From Aquabacterium sp. CECT 9606 (GTDB taxonomy: Bacteria > Pseudomonadota > Gammaproteobacteria > Burkholderiales > Burkholderiaceae_C): DNA of 64,000 bases. This document shows, one piece after another, positions 1 through 7,963 of this stretch (position 1 is the first letter of the stretch; every line of letters begins with the position of its first letter). The translations under genes were made by a program, and so were the position numbers. The notes under the pieces were generated by a model that did no database searches, had not been told where the DNA came from, and was given only the letters and a program-made list of their open reading frames with translations. The DNA lies in contig NZ_CAKKNB010000001.1 in the NCBI RefSeq assembly GCF_918741295.1, positions 1,426,001 to 1,490,000 of the forward strand, given 5' to 3'.

Positions 1-2
1 TC

Positions 3-596
3 CCCGTGGTGCCCGCTGCCCACTACACCTGCGGCGGCGTGGTGACCGACCTGCAAGGCCGCACCGATTTGCCGGGCCTGTACGCCGTGGGCGAAACCAC
101 GTACACCGGCCTGCATGGCGCCAACCGCCTGGCCAGCAACTCCTTGCTGGAGTGCGTGGTGCTGGGCCGCACTTGCGCCGACGACATCGCGGCGCAAAGT
201 CCGCCCGCTGGTCCGACCCTGCCGGGCTGGGACGAAAGCCAGGTGTCCGATGCCGACGAAGAAGTGGTCATCTCACACAACTGGGATGAGCTGCGCCTGG
301 TGATGTGGAACTACGTGGGCATCGTGCGCACCACACGCCGCCTGGAGCGCGCGCTGCACCGCATCAAGCTGCTGCGCAGCGAGATCGACGACTACTACGC
401 CGCCTTCCGCGTCAGCCGTGACTTGCTGGAGCTGCGCAACCTGGTCGATTGCGCCGAGCTGATCGTGCGCTCGGCCTTGTCGCGCCAGGAAAGCCGTGGC
501 CTGCATTACAGCCGCGACTACCCGCGCACGCTGCCGGTCAGCTTCCCCACCATCCTGAGCAAGAAGCCCAAGAAGCGCGACGCCTGGTTGCCTTAA
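3..596 (+). CDS. nadB: L-aspartate oxidase, C-terminal part (cut by window start)
   Basis: Only the C-terminal ~198 residues are inside the window; the reading frame is open from base 3. NadB oxidises L-aspartate to iminoaspartate, the first step of de novo quinolinate and NAD synthesis, with FAD. The visible part has the FAD-binding end of the fumarate reductase/succinate dehydrogenase flavoprotein fold: [13 protein letters not shown], then LPGLYAVGE and [15 protein letters not shown] helical C-terminal domain follows ([17 protein letters not shown]). The protein ends at a TAA whose bases are shared with the stop of the opposing gene. nadA and nadC, which use its product, lie just downstream on the other strand, so the pathway is together but not in one operon. 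Confidence 0.95.
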   Translation, partial: PVVPAAHYTCGGVVTDLQGRTDLPGLYAVGETTYTGLHGANRLASNSLLECVVLGRTCADDIAAQSPPAGPTLPGWDESQVSDADEEVVISHNWDELRLVMWNYVGIVRTTRRLERALHRIKLLRSEIDDYYAAFRVSRDLLELRNLVDCAELIVRSALSRQESRGLHYSRDYPRTLPVSFPTILSKKPKKRDAWLP

Positions 597-877
597 CGGC
601 GCGCCCGCATCGCAAAGCGTGCCTGCACGAACTCACAGGCATAGCGAACGGCGTCATTGATGGCCACCTCGTTGTCGGCCCGCTCTTTCTCGGTCAGGTA
701 AAAGGCCAGGTCCACCTCGTGGCGGATGTAGCGCGTGGGCAGATGGTTGAGCGCCACGCAAGCCACGTCGGGCAGTTGCTCTTCGGACAACAGGGGGTAT
801 TGGGGAGCGAGGTCCACCACCGCCTCGAAGACCTGGCGTTCAAAATAGTTGCGAAGCGATGAGAAATCAGCGGGCAT
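593..877 (-). CDS. ComFB-family protein
   Basis: A 94-residue cytoplasmic protein starting [20 protein letters not shown]. The body matches the late competence ComFB family: a conserved helical stretch with [24 protein letters not shown], in which the L(P)[11 protein letters not shown] segment is characteristic. In Bacillus comFB lies in the comF operon, but in proteobacteria the family is widespread and its function is not settled; no comF gene is nearby. A longer in-frame ORF reaches 970, but the ATG at 877 has AAGGA about 10 bases upstream and gives the usual family length. Its stop overlaps the stop of nadB on the opposite strand by three bases. Confidence 0.75.
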   Translation of the reverse strand: MPADFSSLRNYFERQVFEAVVDLAPQYPLLSEEQLPDVACVALNHLPTRYIRHEVDLAFYLTEKERADNEVAINDAVRYACEFVQARFAMRARR

Positions 878-995
878 GGGCGGCCTCGTCCTTGAAGATC
901 CGGCCAGTTTGGCGCATCCGCCATGTGTGAAACGGGCTTGAGCGGTTTCATGCCCACCGGCTTTGTGCACTATGCCCGCTGCGCGACCCCTCAGC

Positions 996-1904
996 TCAGG
1001 TGCCCAGCCGCTCCAGCACCCTCAATGAAAAGTCCACGGCCTTGACGTCCTTGGTCAGCTTGCCGATCGAAATGCGGTCCACGCCCGTGCTGGCGATGCC
1101 CCGCAACTGGTCCATGGTCACGCCGCCCGAGGCTTCCAGCAAGGCGTTACCCTGGGTCAGCTCCTCGTTGATGGCCACGGCCTGGCGCATCAGTTCCAGG
1201 TCGAAGTTGTCGAGCAGGATGCTGACGGCGCCAGCGCTCAGGGCCTCGCGCAATTGGGTCAGGGTTTCAACCTCGATCTGGATGCTGATCTGATCGCGCA
1301 AAGGCTGGGCTTGCGCCGCCACCAGTGCTTGCGCATTGCGCAGGGCGTTGGTGACGCTGCCTGCCGCGGCGATGTGGTTTTCCTTGATCAGGATGCCGTC
1401 GTACAAGGCCAGGCGCTGGTTGGCACCACCGCCCACCCGCACGGCATACTTTTGAGCCAGGCGCAGGCCGGGCAGGGTCTTGCGCGTGTCCAGCACCACA
1501 CAACCGCGTGGGTTGGGCGAAGCGCCTTCGATGGCCTGCATGTGCACATGCGTGAGCGTGGCCACGGCCGACAAGGTTTGCAAGAAGTTGATGCCGGGGC
1601 GTTCGGCGGTGAGCAGGGCTCGCGCGTCGGCTTCGATCAGGCAAACCTCGGTGCCCTCGGTCATCAGGGCGCCTTCATCGTAGGCCCAGGCGATCGAGGC
1701 TTTGGGGTCGAGCTTGAACAAGCAGCCTTCGAACCAGTCGCGCCCACACAGCACGGCTTGCTCGCGCACCAGCAGGCGCGCCTTGACGCGCTGGCCGGCA
1801 GGCACGAGTTGCGCGGTCCAATCGCACACGCCCACGTCTTCGAAAAGCGCGTCGCGGATGTTGCGCTCGCGCGCTTCGGTCAAGGTCTCGTTGTGGTCGA
1901 ACAT
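996..1904 (-). CDS. nadC: nicotinate-nucleotide pyrophosphorylase (quinolinate phosphoribosyltransferase)
   Basis: 302 residues. It converts quinolinate and PRPP to nicotinate mononucleotide, CO2 and pyrophosphate. The family core is clear: TRKTLPGLRLAQKYAV, then GGGANQRLALYDGILIKENH with the substrate-binding arginines and lysine, and a C-terminal barrel with EASGGV and DRISIGKLTKD. The open frame extends to 2078 but the added residues are not family-like and overlap nadA; the ATG at 1904 (MFDHNETLTEA) is the natural start. It lies 22 bases downstream of nadA on the same strand, so the two are probably co-transcribed. Confidence 0.95.
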   Translation of the reverse strand: MFDHNETLTEARERNIRDALFEDVGVCDWTAQLVPAGQRVKARLLVREQAVLCGRDWFEGCLFKLDPKASIAWAYDEGALMTEGTEVCLIEADARALLTAERPGINFLQTLSAVATLTHVHMQAIEGASPNPRGCVVLDTRKTLPGLRLAQKYAVRVGGGANQRLALYDGILIKENHIAAAGSVTNALRNAQALVAAQAQPLRDQISIQIEVETLTQLREALSAGAVSILLDNFDLELMRQAVAINEELTQGNALLEASGGVTMDQLRGIASTGVDRISIGKLTKDVKAVDFSLRVLERLGT

Positions 1905-1926
1905 GGGTGATGCAGGCAAGGCGCGC

Positions 1927-3048
1927 TCAGGCGGCGCCAATGTTGGGAACAAAGCCCTGGGCAGGCTTTTGGATGGAGGTGGGGTGGCGCGCCACGAAGT
2001 CCAGCATGCGGTCGATGCAGCCCTTCGCATCAACGCGGATGGCCTCGTCCACGTTGATTTCGCCCGTGCCCTTTTCAAGGCAGTCCAGCACGCCTTGCAA
2101 AGCGTTCATCGCCATCCAGGGGCAATGCGCGCAACTCTTGCAGGTGGCGCTGTTGCCCGCGGTCGGTGCCTCGATCAACGTTTTGGTCGGGGCAAGCTGG
2201 CGCATGCGGTGCAGGATGCCATTGTCCGTGGCCACGATGAAGGTCTGCGCGTTGGACTCGACCACAGCCTTGAGCAATTGCGAGGTCGAGCCCACCACAT
2301 CGGCCAGGGCCACCACGCTTTCAGGCGATTCGGGGTGCACCAGGATCTTGGCGTCGGGGTATTGCTCACGCATCAGTTGCAGTTCGACGCCTTTGAACTC
2401 GTCATGCACGATGCACTCGCCATTCCACATCAGCATGTCGGCGCCGGTCTGGTTCTGGATGTAGCGGCCCAGGTGGCGGTCGGGGGCCCACAACACCTTG
2501 TCGCCTTGTGCCTTGAGGTGGCTGACGATGGCCAGCGCGCAGGAACTGGTCACCATCCAGTCGGCCCGCGCCTTCACGGCGGCGCTAGTGTTGGCATAAA
2601 CCACGACCTTGCGGTCTGGGTGCGCATCGCAGAACTTGGCGAAATCATCGGCTGGGCAGCCCAGGTCCAGTGAGCAGGTGGCATCCAGATCGGGCATCAG
2701 CACGCGTTTTTCAGGGCTCAGGATCTTGGCCGTTTCACCCATGAACTTCACGCCAGCCACGACCAGTGTCTTGGCTTCATGGTCGCGCCCAAAGCGTGCC
2801 ATCTCCAACGAGTCAGACACGCAGCCGCCGGTTTCCAGGGCCAGATCCTGCAAATCGCCATCGACGTAATAGTGGGCCACCAGCACAGCCTGGCGTTCGA
2901 CCAGCAGTTGCTTGATGCGCGCCTTGGTGGCTTCGCGCTGGGGCGGGCTGAGAGGGGCGGGTACCTTGGCCCAGGCGTGGGCGGTGCAACTGGCACCCGT
3001 GGCGTCCTGGCGGGTGTAATCGTAGAGAACGGTCTCAGGGGAACTCAT
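1927..3048 (-). CDS. nadA: quinolinate synthase A
   Basis: 373 residues from the ATG at 3048; an in-frame TTG at 3057 is the alternative start. NadA condenses iminoaspartate with dihydroxyacetone phosphate to quinolinate using a [4Fe-4S] cluster. Family signatures are present: [24 protein letters not shown] with one cluster cysteine, [21 protein letters not shown] with the second cysteine, and [18 protein letters not shown] with the last cysteine. No convincing Shine-Dalgarno is visible. It is first of a nadA-nadC pair, converging on nadB. Confidence 0.95.
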   Translation of the reverse strand: MSSPETVLYDYTRQDATGASCTAHAWAKVPAPLSPPQREATKARIKQLLVERQAVLVAHYYVDGDLQDLALETGGCVSDSLEMARFGRDHEAKTLVVAGVKFMGETAKILSPEKRVLMPDLDATCSLDLGCPADDFAKFCDAHPDRKVVVYANTSAAVKARADWMVTSSCALAIVSHLKAQGDKVLWAPDRHLGRYIQNQTGADMLMWNGECIVHDEFKGVELQLMREQYPDAKILVHPESPESVVALADVVGSTSQLLKAVVESNAQTFIVATDNGILHRMRQLAPTKTLIEAPTAGNSATCKSCAHCPWMAMNALQGVLDCLEKGTGEINVDEAIRVDAKGCIDRMLDFVARHPTSIQKPAQGFVPNIGAA

Positions 3049-3136
3049 GGTCGGCAATCAATCGTGCGCATGGGAAAAAGTATCAGGGATCGGCCTGGAA
3101 TGCTAGCCCAGATGAGACCAGCCCAGGGCGCCGAGG

Positions 3137-3859
3137 TCATTGGGCGCGGTGCCTGCGCCGGTCCAAGGCCATGAGGAGCTGACAGGGAATCCACACGGCG
3201 TAGAACGAAAAAATGATATCGCTCAAAAAATGCCCACCCTGCATCATGCGCCCCAGGCCAATCAGGCTGCCCGCAGCCAGCCCGATGAGCAGCCAGCGGC
3301 GGCGCCAAACGGGGCCGCAGGTCAGCCCCAAGCTCAGCAGCCAGAACCCGGCTGCCGCATGGCTGCTGACAAAGCTGCGGTGTGTCTCTGGCTTTGAGCC
3401 TTCCTGAAAAACCCCCAGGAAAGGCTGGTCACCGCCAAATGGCACGACCTGAACGGGGCGAGGTCGTCCTACGGTGTTCTTGAACCAGACCTCGACCACC
3501 AGGCCTGGCCCCAATACGCCGCAAATGACCGCCACCGCTGCCATGCGCCGCCAGGGCCCCAGGCATCGCATGGCAAGTTGTTGTCGGCCTTGCCAGCGCA
3601 GCAGGCGTGCTAGCAAGGGGGCCAGCAAGGCCAGCAGCACCAACCCGGCCAGGATGCTTCGGCCGATCAGCGGCGTCCAGTGGTACGAGGCCAGCACCAG
3701 CGCATTCTGGGCATGGATGAAACCCAGGCCTGGCGTGTACAGGCGCTCGCTCACCATCATGTCAAGGCTAGGCACCTTGGCAAAAGCGGCTGCGCAAAAG
3801 AAGAGCACGGCCCAAATCCAGCGGGCATCCTCTGAGCCGCTTTCACGCTCTGTCATCAT
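3137..3859 (-). CDS. PAP2-family membrane phosphatase
   Basis: 240 residues with about six hydrophobic segments. The three PAP2 motifs are visible: KNTVGRPRP (KX6RP, K127), a RSFVSSH motif with the catalytic histidine near residue 167, and GRMMQGGHFLSD (RX5HX3D, R204/H210/D214). This family dephosphorylates lipid phosphates or polyprenyl pyrophosphates at the periplasmic face. The start is one of two adjacent ATGs (3859 or 3856), with AAGG just before them, four bases after the preceding stop. It is the last gene of an operon with a YbhN-like protein, a GT2 and an ArnT-like GT39, so its likely substrate is a polyprenyl or lipid A phosphate; this is inference. LpxE- or LpxT-like roles are possible. 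Confidence 0.85.
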   Translation of the reverse strand: MMTERESGSEDARWIWAVLFFCAAAFAKVPSLDMMVSERLYTPGLGFIHAQNALVLASYHWTPLIGRSILAGLVLLALLAPLLARLLRWQGRQQLAMRCLGPWRRMAAVAVICGVLGPGLVVEVWFKNTVGRPRPVQVVPFGGDQPFLGVFQEGSKPETHRSFVSSHAAAGFWLLSLGLTCGPVWRRRWLLIGLAAGSLIGLGRMMQGGHFLSDIIFSFYAVWIPCQLLMALDRRRHRAQ

Positions 3860-3863
3860 CACC

Positions 3864-5672
3864 TTACTCGTCACTGCTGGGCACGCCGCCGCTGCTTTGC
3901 TCCAGGTAAGACTTCTCGTCATAACCCAGGAAGCCCCGCAGGAAAAACACATGCAGCGCCAGGTTGCGGTCGGGGCCCGTGGGCACCACGACGCTCTTCA
4001 TTTCACGAACAATGGCAAAGCGCTGCAGGATGGCTTTGGGGTTGGCCTCGTCGGTCACCAGCACGAGGTCCTGGCCCACCTTGTTGCTCAGGCTTTGCGT
4101 GAGTTCGTAGTGGTTCGTTTGCAGGTTCTTGGGGTTCCAGGCCACGACCTTGGGATTGAAACGGCGCCAGTGGTACGCCGTCTGGCTCAGCAGCAAGCGT
4201 TTGTCGGCCAGCACTGGCAAACCGGCGATGGTGGGTTCTTCCATCACGGGGGCCAGTTGGTCAAACGCTTCTTGCCAACCACGCATGCGCACGAGGATGT
4301 CGTATTTGGAGGGCAAGTTGTCGCCCGCGATGTCCCTTGCATGCAGCACCAGGCTGGTCAACACCAGATTGCTGATCAGAACCGCCGCCAGCCACCGGTT
4401 GGGCCGTGGGGCGGCCAAGGGCACCAAAGGCTGGCTGAGACGCGAGGCCACCAGCATGGTCAGCCCGATCATGGAGGGCGCGGCCCAGTTCACATGGGCA
4501 TCTGCGTAGAACGCCTGGGCCATCGCCACCAGCAGCAAAGGGATGCTCAGCGCCCACAAAAAGCGGTAGGACGACATCGACGCCAGGTAATAGGCCGAGG
4601 TGCGGATGGCCTGAGGGCGGCCATCGCCACTGGCCGCGTCACGTGCGCCTGGCATGTTGAGCTGGCTGGGGGGCAACACCGGGCTGGAGGCGCGCCATTG
4701 GCTGGGCGGCATCATCTGGCTGGACGCGGCCCATTGGCTGGGCGGAATCGAGGCGTTGCCCGCGTTGGCGGCTTGTTTGAGCAACCACATGGCAGCCACC
4801 ACCGTGACGGGGCCCAGCATCAACAGCTGTCCCAGCGCAAAAACGATCATCGGCACGAGCCCACCGTGGCGTCCGGACTGAGCTGTCAATTCGGCCGTGT
4901 GGTGCATGGTTGGGAAACCGTTCTGCGCGTTCCACCACACATTGGGTGACACGACGGCGGCCGCGACCAACAAAGCCACCCAAGGCCCCAAGCGCAGCAG
5001 GCCACGCTTGGGGCCATGCACGCCCCAAAGCGCCCAAATGGCGGTCAAACCAAAGGCCGCCATGGTGTATTTGTCCATGATGCCAACGCCCACGACAGCG
5101 CCACACAAGACCCACAGGCCCAGTCGGTTGGTCACCTGCGCACGCCAAAGGGCCCAGGCTGCCAGCGTCCAGCACAGCAGCAAGGGGCCGTCGGTGCTGG
5201 CCACCAAGCCCAGCAGGCCGACCAGCGGGGTGGTTAAAAACAAGGCCCCTGCCACCATGCCGGTGCGCACGCCGCTGCTGGTGGGCCAAAGGGCCCGAGC
5301 CAGGCCCACCATGGCCACCGCGGTGAGCGGGTAGACCAAGATCGACAGGGCCTTGACGCCCAGAACGCCCGATCCAAACAAGCTGGTGCTCAAACCGACG
5401 AGGCCGGCGATCAACGGCGGCTTTGAAAAGTATCCCCAGCTCAATTGTCGCGACCAATCCCAGTACTGAGATTCGTCGAAGAACAATGAGATCCCGCTGT
5501 GCTTGACCACCCAGAATCGGTAGAGCGTCAAGACCACGGCCAGGGCCAGCAGTTTCCACATGCGCGGCCCCCACAGGCGGGGCCAGCGCTGACCTGATGG
5601 TCGGGCGGCCGTGGCCGTGGAGGCGGGCTTGTCCTGCGCGACAGTCGGTTGGTCAGGCATCTCTGTGTTCAT
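3864..5672 (-). CDS. ArnT-like glycosyltransferase, GT39/PMT family
   Basis: 602 residues, an integral membrane protein with about a dozen hydrophobic segments. The N-terminal FFDESQYWDWSRQLSWGYFSKPPL matches the DE motif of the PMT_2/GT39 family, which transfers sugars from polyprenyl phosphates to lipid A, proteins or lipids at the periplasmic face. The start at 5672 lies two bases after the stop of the upstream GT2, the usual maker of the lipid-linked donor. A hydrophilic loop holds three 12-residue repeats beginning PPSQ (bases 4641-4748). The C-terminal ~100 residues form a soluble domain. Acceptor and sugar are not predictable from sequence alone. Confidence 0.88.
   Translation of the reverse strand: MNTEMPDQPTVAQDKPASTATAARPSGQRWPRLWGPRMWKLLALAVVLTLYRFWVVKHSGISLFFDESQYWDWSRQLSWGYFSKPPLIAGLVGLSTSLFGSGVLGVKALSILVYPLTAVAMVGLARALWPTSSGVRTGMVAGALFLTTPLVGLLGLVASTDGPLLLCWTLAAWALWRAQVTNRLGLWVLCGAVVGVGIMDKYTMAAFGLTAIWALWGVHGPKRGLLRLGPWVALLVAAAVVSPNVWWNAQNGFPTMHHTAELTAQSGRHGGLVPMIVFALGQLLMLGPVTVVAAMWLLKQAANAGNASIPPSQWAASSQMMPPSQWRASSPVLPPSQLNMPGARDAASGDGRPQAIRTSAYYLASMSSYRFLWALSIPLLLVAMAQAFYADAHVNWAAPSMIGLTMLVASRLSQPLVPLAAPRPNRWLAAVLISNLVLTSLVLHARDIAGDNLPSKYDILVRMRGWQEAFDQLAPVMEEPTIAGLPVLADKRLLLSQTAYHWRRFNPKVVAWNPKNLQTNHYELTQSLSNKVGQDLVLVTDEANPKAILQRFAIVREMKSVVVPTGPDRNLALHVFFLRGFLGYDEKSYLEQSSGGVPSSDE
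4641..4748 (-). repeat. three tandem 36-bp repeats inside the GT39 gene
   Basis: Units at 4713-4748, 4677-4712 and 4641-4676 encode IPPSQWAASSQM, MPPSQWRASSPV and LPPSQLNMPGAR. The first two share a 15-base identical core (CCATTGGCTGGGCGG on the plus strand). The third has diverged. The repeat is in frame and proline-rich, and lies in a loop between hydrophobic segments. Confidence 0.85.
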
Positions 5673-5674
5673 GG

Positions 5675-6736
5675 TCAATGAGGCAAATGTGATTTGGACA
5701 GGCCCTGTGCCTGGCGATGCCAGCCCTGATCGGGGGCCTGGGCGGGCGCTTCGGTCGTGTGATACGGAGCCACTTCGCCCCGATCGTAATAAATGCGGAT
5801 CAGCAATTCGGCCAGCACGCCCGTGGTTAGAAACTGTAGTCCACCCAGCACGCAGAAAAATCCCAGCCACAGTAACGGGCGGCCGCCGATGTTGTTACCC
5901 AACATTTTGAGCACGGCCAGGTAGCTCAGGATCAAGCTGCCGATCAGGCCCACGCCCAGTCCGACACCGCCAAAGAAATGCCCAGGGCGCCCCGCGAAGC
6001 GCAGGAAAAAATTCACCGCGAGCAAGTCCAGCACCACACGCAGCGTGCGTGAAATGCCGTATTTCGATTCACCCAGGGTTCGGGGGTGGTGGCTGACCGC
6101 CAGCTCGGACATGCGCGCTGGCGACGTGACAGTGGCCATCCACGCGGGGATGAAGCGGTGCATTTCGCCATACAGGCGAACGCGCTTGAGCACGCTGGCC
6201 CGATACGCTTTCAAGCTGCAGCCCAGGTCCTGGAACTCCAGCCCGGTGATCTTGCGGATCAGGCGATTGGCTATCCGCGAGGGCACCTTGCGCAGGAAGA
6301 GGCCATCCTGGCGGTTCTGGCGCCACCCCGCGACCAGATCCAGGTCTTCATTCACCAGCTTGGCGACGAGAGCAGGGATGTCCTTCGGGTCGTTCTGCAG
6401 GTCGCCGTCCAGAGTCACGATCACATCACCGCGGGCCGCGTCAATGCCAGCCTGCATGGCGGCCGTCTGGCGAAAATTGCGCCACAAGTGGACAGGGCGA
6501 ACGTGAGGGCCCCGGAGTTTGGCTTGCTCATCCAGTGCCTGTTGCGTGCCATCGCGGCTGCCATCGTTGACGATGATGAGTTCCCACGGCCAGGCGTAAG
6601 TGGCCAAGGCCTCGTGAACGGCAGCCACAAAGGGCGCGACATTGTCCACCTCGTTGTACATGGGCACAACGATGGACAAATGATGGTCTGGCACGGCAGG
6701 CAGGGGAGCGACGGAGGGCGTCGGCACTGAACTCAT
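5675..6736 (-). CDS. polyprenyl-phosphate glycosyltransferase, GT2 (DPM1/ArnC/GtrB-like)
   Basis: 353 residues. An N-terminal GT-A domain carries LSIVVPMYNEVDNV, VNDGSRDGT, and LDGDLQNDPKDI with the metal-binding DxD. Two C-terminal transmembrane segments follow (residues ~230-310), the layout of GtrB/ArnC-type enzymes that load a sugar on undecaprenyl phosphate. ATG at 6736 has GAAAGAG upstream; a longer in-frame start at 6754 is less likely. It is followed after two bases by the ArnT-like GT39, supporting a donor-maker/transferase pair. Confidence 0.9.
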   Translation of the reverse strand: MSSVPTPSVAPLPAVPDHHLSIVVPMYNEVDNVAPFVAAVHEALATYAWPWELIIVNDGSRDGTQQALDEQAKLRGPHVRPVHLWRNFRQTAAMQAGIDAARGDVIVTLDGDLQNDPKDIPALVAKLVNEDLDLVAGWRQNRQDGLFLRKVPSRIANRLIRKITGLEFQDLGCSLKAYRASVLKRVRLYGEMHRFIPAWMATVTSPARMSELAVSHHPRTLGESKYGISRTLRVVLDLLAVNFFLRFAGRPGHFFGGVGLGVGLIGSLILSYLAVLKMLGNNIGGRPLLWLGFFCVLGGLQFLTTGVLAELLIRIYYDRGEVAPYHTTEAPAQAPDQGWHRQAQGLSKSHLPH

Positions 6737-6770
6737 GAACACTCTTTCTAACAAACGACGACGATGTTGC

Positions 6771-7808
6771 TCAACCGGGATGATGCGGGGGAAATTCCCC
6801 TTGCGCCGCGGCTTTGCTCATTCCACTGGACAGCAAGGCCGCTACACCAGCCGCGCAAACCGCACAAAGCAAGAAGCAAACATGGAGCGCCAGGGCCGCG
6901 GGCACCACGTGCGCCAACAAGGGCGATCCATGGTCCAGCAGCGTGGCGGTGCCGGCCCACACGCCGGCTTCATAAGTGCCAAAGCCTGCGGGCCCTTGCA
7001 ACGGAAAGATGGCGGCCAGCTCGCCGCCCAAGGCGCCGGCCCAGGCCACCGGCCAAGTGGTCTGGCTGATGGCGCTGAGCAAAGTGGCCCCGGCGGCCAG
7101 CTTGAGCGCCCAATTGGCCAAGGTCAATACCCAGGCGGCAGGCCGATGGTGTGATGGCTCTAACAAGGCGGCTCTGAGTTTGAAGGCCACGCTGCGCCAT
7201 CTGTTCATGTTCCCAGCGGTGCCGTCGACCGGTGTTTGGGCCAACAGCCGCCTCAACAGCCACCATCCGCCGTGCCAGCACAGGACCAGGCCCAACAAGC
7301 CCAGGAATCTGGCCACCAAGGGCAACCCAGGCCACAGGGCCAATCCCAAGCCTGCCAGCACCGCCAGATCCTGCAGTCGCATCCACATCAGGCAGACCAA
7401 GGCGCGTGACATGGGCAGCCGCAGCTCCCGTGCCGCCAGCCAGGGAAAGCTCAGTTCGCCCGCCCGCATGGGCAGCAGGTTCACCGCCGCGTTGTGCAGC
7501 AGGATCACCCGCAGGGCGTCGGTCCGCAAACCCAGCCAGCGTTGGGGTGGCGCATGGTGCTCGTCCAGGCTGAGCACGACCTGCAGGCGGGCGCCCCTCA
7601 AGCCGTAGCTGAGCAGCAGACCGCACAAGGTGAGCACCCAAATCGTGATGGAAGGTCTCTGGAGGGCCTCGATGACCGATGCAATCGGCGTGCGCGACAA
7701 AAGCCAGCCCAGCAGGACGATCCCAAGCGCCCAAGCCAAAGCCAGCTTCTTGCGCGAGCTTGGCATGGCAGCCGGTGTGGGGCGGGGAGCGTCGTGAAGA
7801 TCGGTCAC
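6771..7808 (-). CDS. YbhN/AglD-like membrane protein (LPG synthase TM region family)
   Basis: 345 residues with about eight hydrophobic segments. Conserved family features include NLLPMRAGELSFPWL, with the MRAGE motif typical of the lysylphosphatidylglycerol synthase TM-region family, and LQGPAGFGTYEAG near the C-terminus. The family includes flippase-like and otherwise uncharacterised partners of lipid-linked sugar systems. First gene of the 7808-3137 minus-strand operon, 34 bases upstream of the GT2. A role moving the polyprenyl-linked sugar or a lipid across the membrane fits the neighbours but is inference. Confidence 0.85.
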   Translation of the reverse strand: MTDLHDAPRPTPAAMPSSRKKLALAWALGIVLLGWLLSRTPIASVIEALQRPSITIWVLTLCGLLLSYGLRGARLQVVLSLDEHHAPPQRWLGLRTDALRVILLHNAAVNLLPMRAGELSFPWLAARELRLPMSRALVCLMWMRLQDLAVLAGLGLALWPGLPLVARFLGLLGLVLCWHGGWWLLRRLLAQTPVDGTAGNMNRWRSVAFKLRAALLEPSHHRPAAWVLTLANWALKLAAGATLLSAISQTTWPVAWAGALGGELAAIFPLQGPAGFGTYEAGVWAGTATLLDHGSPLLAHVVPAALALHVCFLLCAVCAAGVAALLSSGMSKAAAQGEFPPHHPG

Positions 7809-7901
7809 AAGAGGTGGGCGGAGTACGGGTCCTGCACGCTGGGCAACCCTCTATTGTCCCGCATCTTTGTGGTCGGTCTGCCCATCAAGGCCGCCAGAAA
7901 T

Positions 7902-7933
7902 GACAATGGCGCCCCCGAAGGTGCGCCATTGTC
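7902..7933 (-). terminator. hairpin terminator downstream of the EPS core operon
   Basis: A perfect 11-bp inverted repeat (GACAATGGCGC / GCGCCATTGTC) with a 10-base loop lies about 30 bases beyond the stop of the sugar-phosphate transferase gene and before the next operon. There is only a weak T-rich tail on the minus strand, so it may be an imperfect intrinsic terminator. Confidence 0.65.
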
Positions 7934-7963
7934 CAGCTTGAAGAACGTCAGATCAGCGGATGT

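Noticed and set aside
1905-2078. Longer nadC start at 2078
   Set aside because: The extension overlaps the end of nadA and is not conserved-looking; ATG 1904 gives the normal family length.
3474-4949. A 491-codon plus-strand frame opposite the GT39 gene
   Set aside because: It has no family motifs and biased residue composition; the minus strand holds a clear membrane glycosyltransferase.
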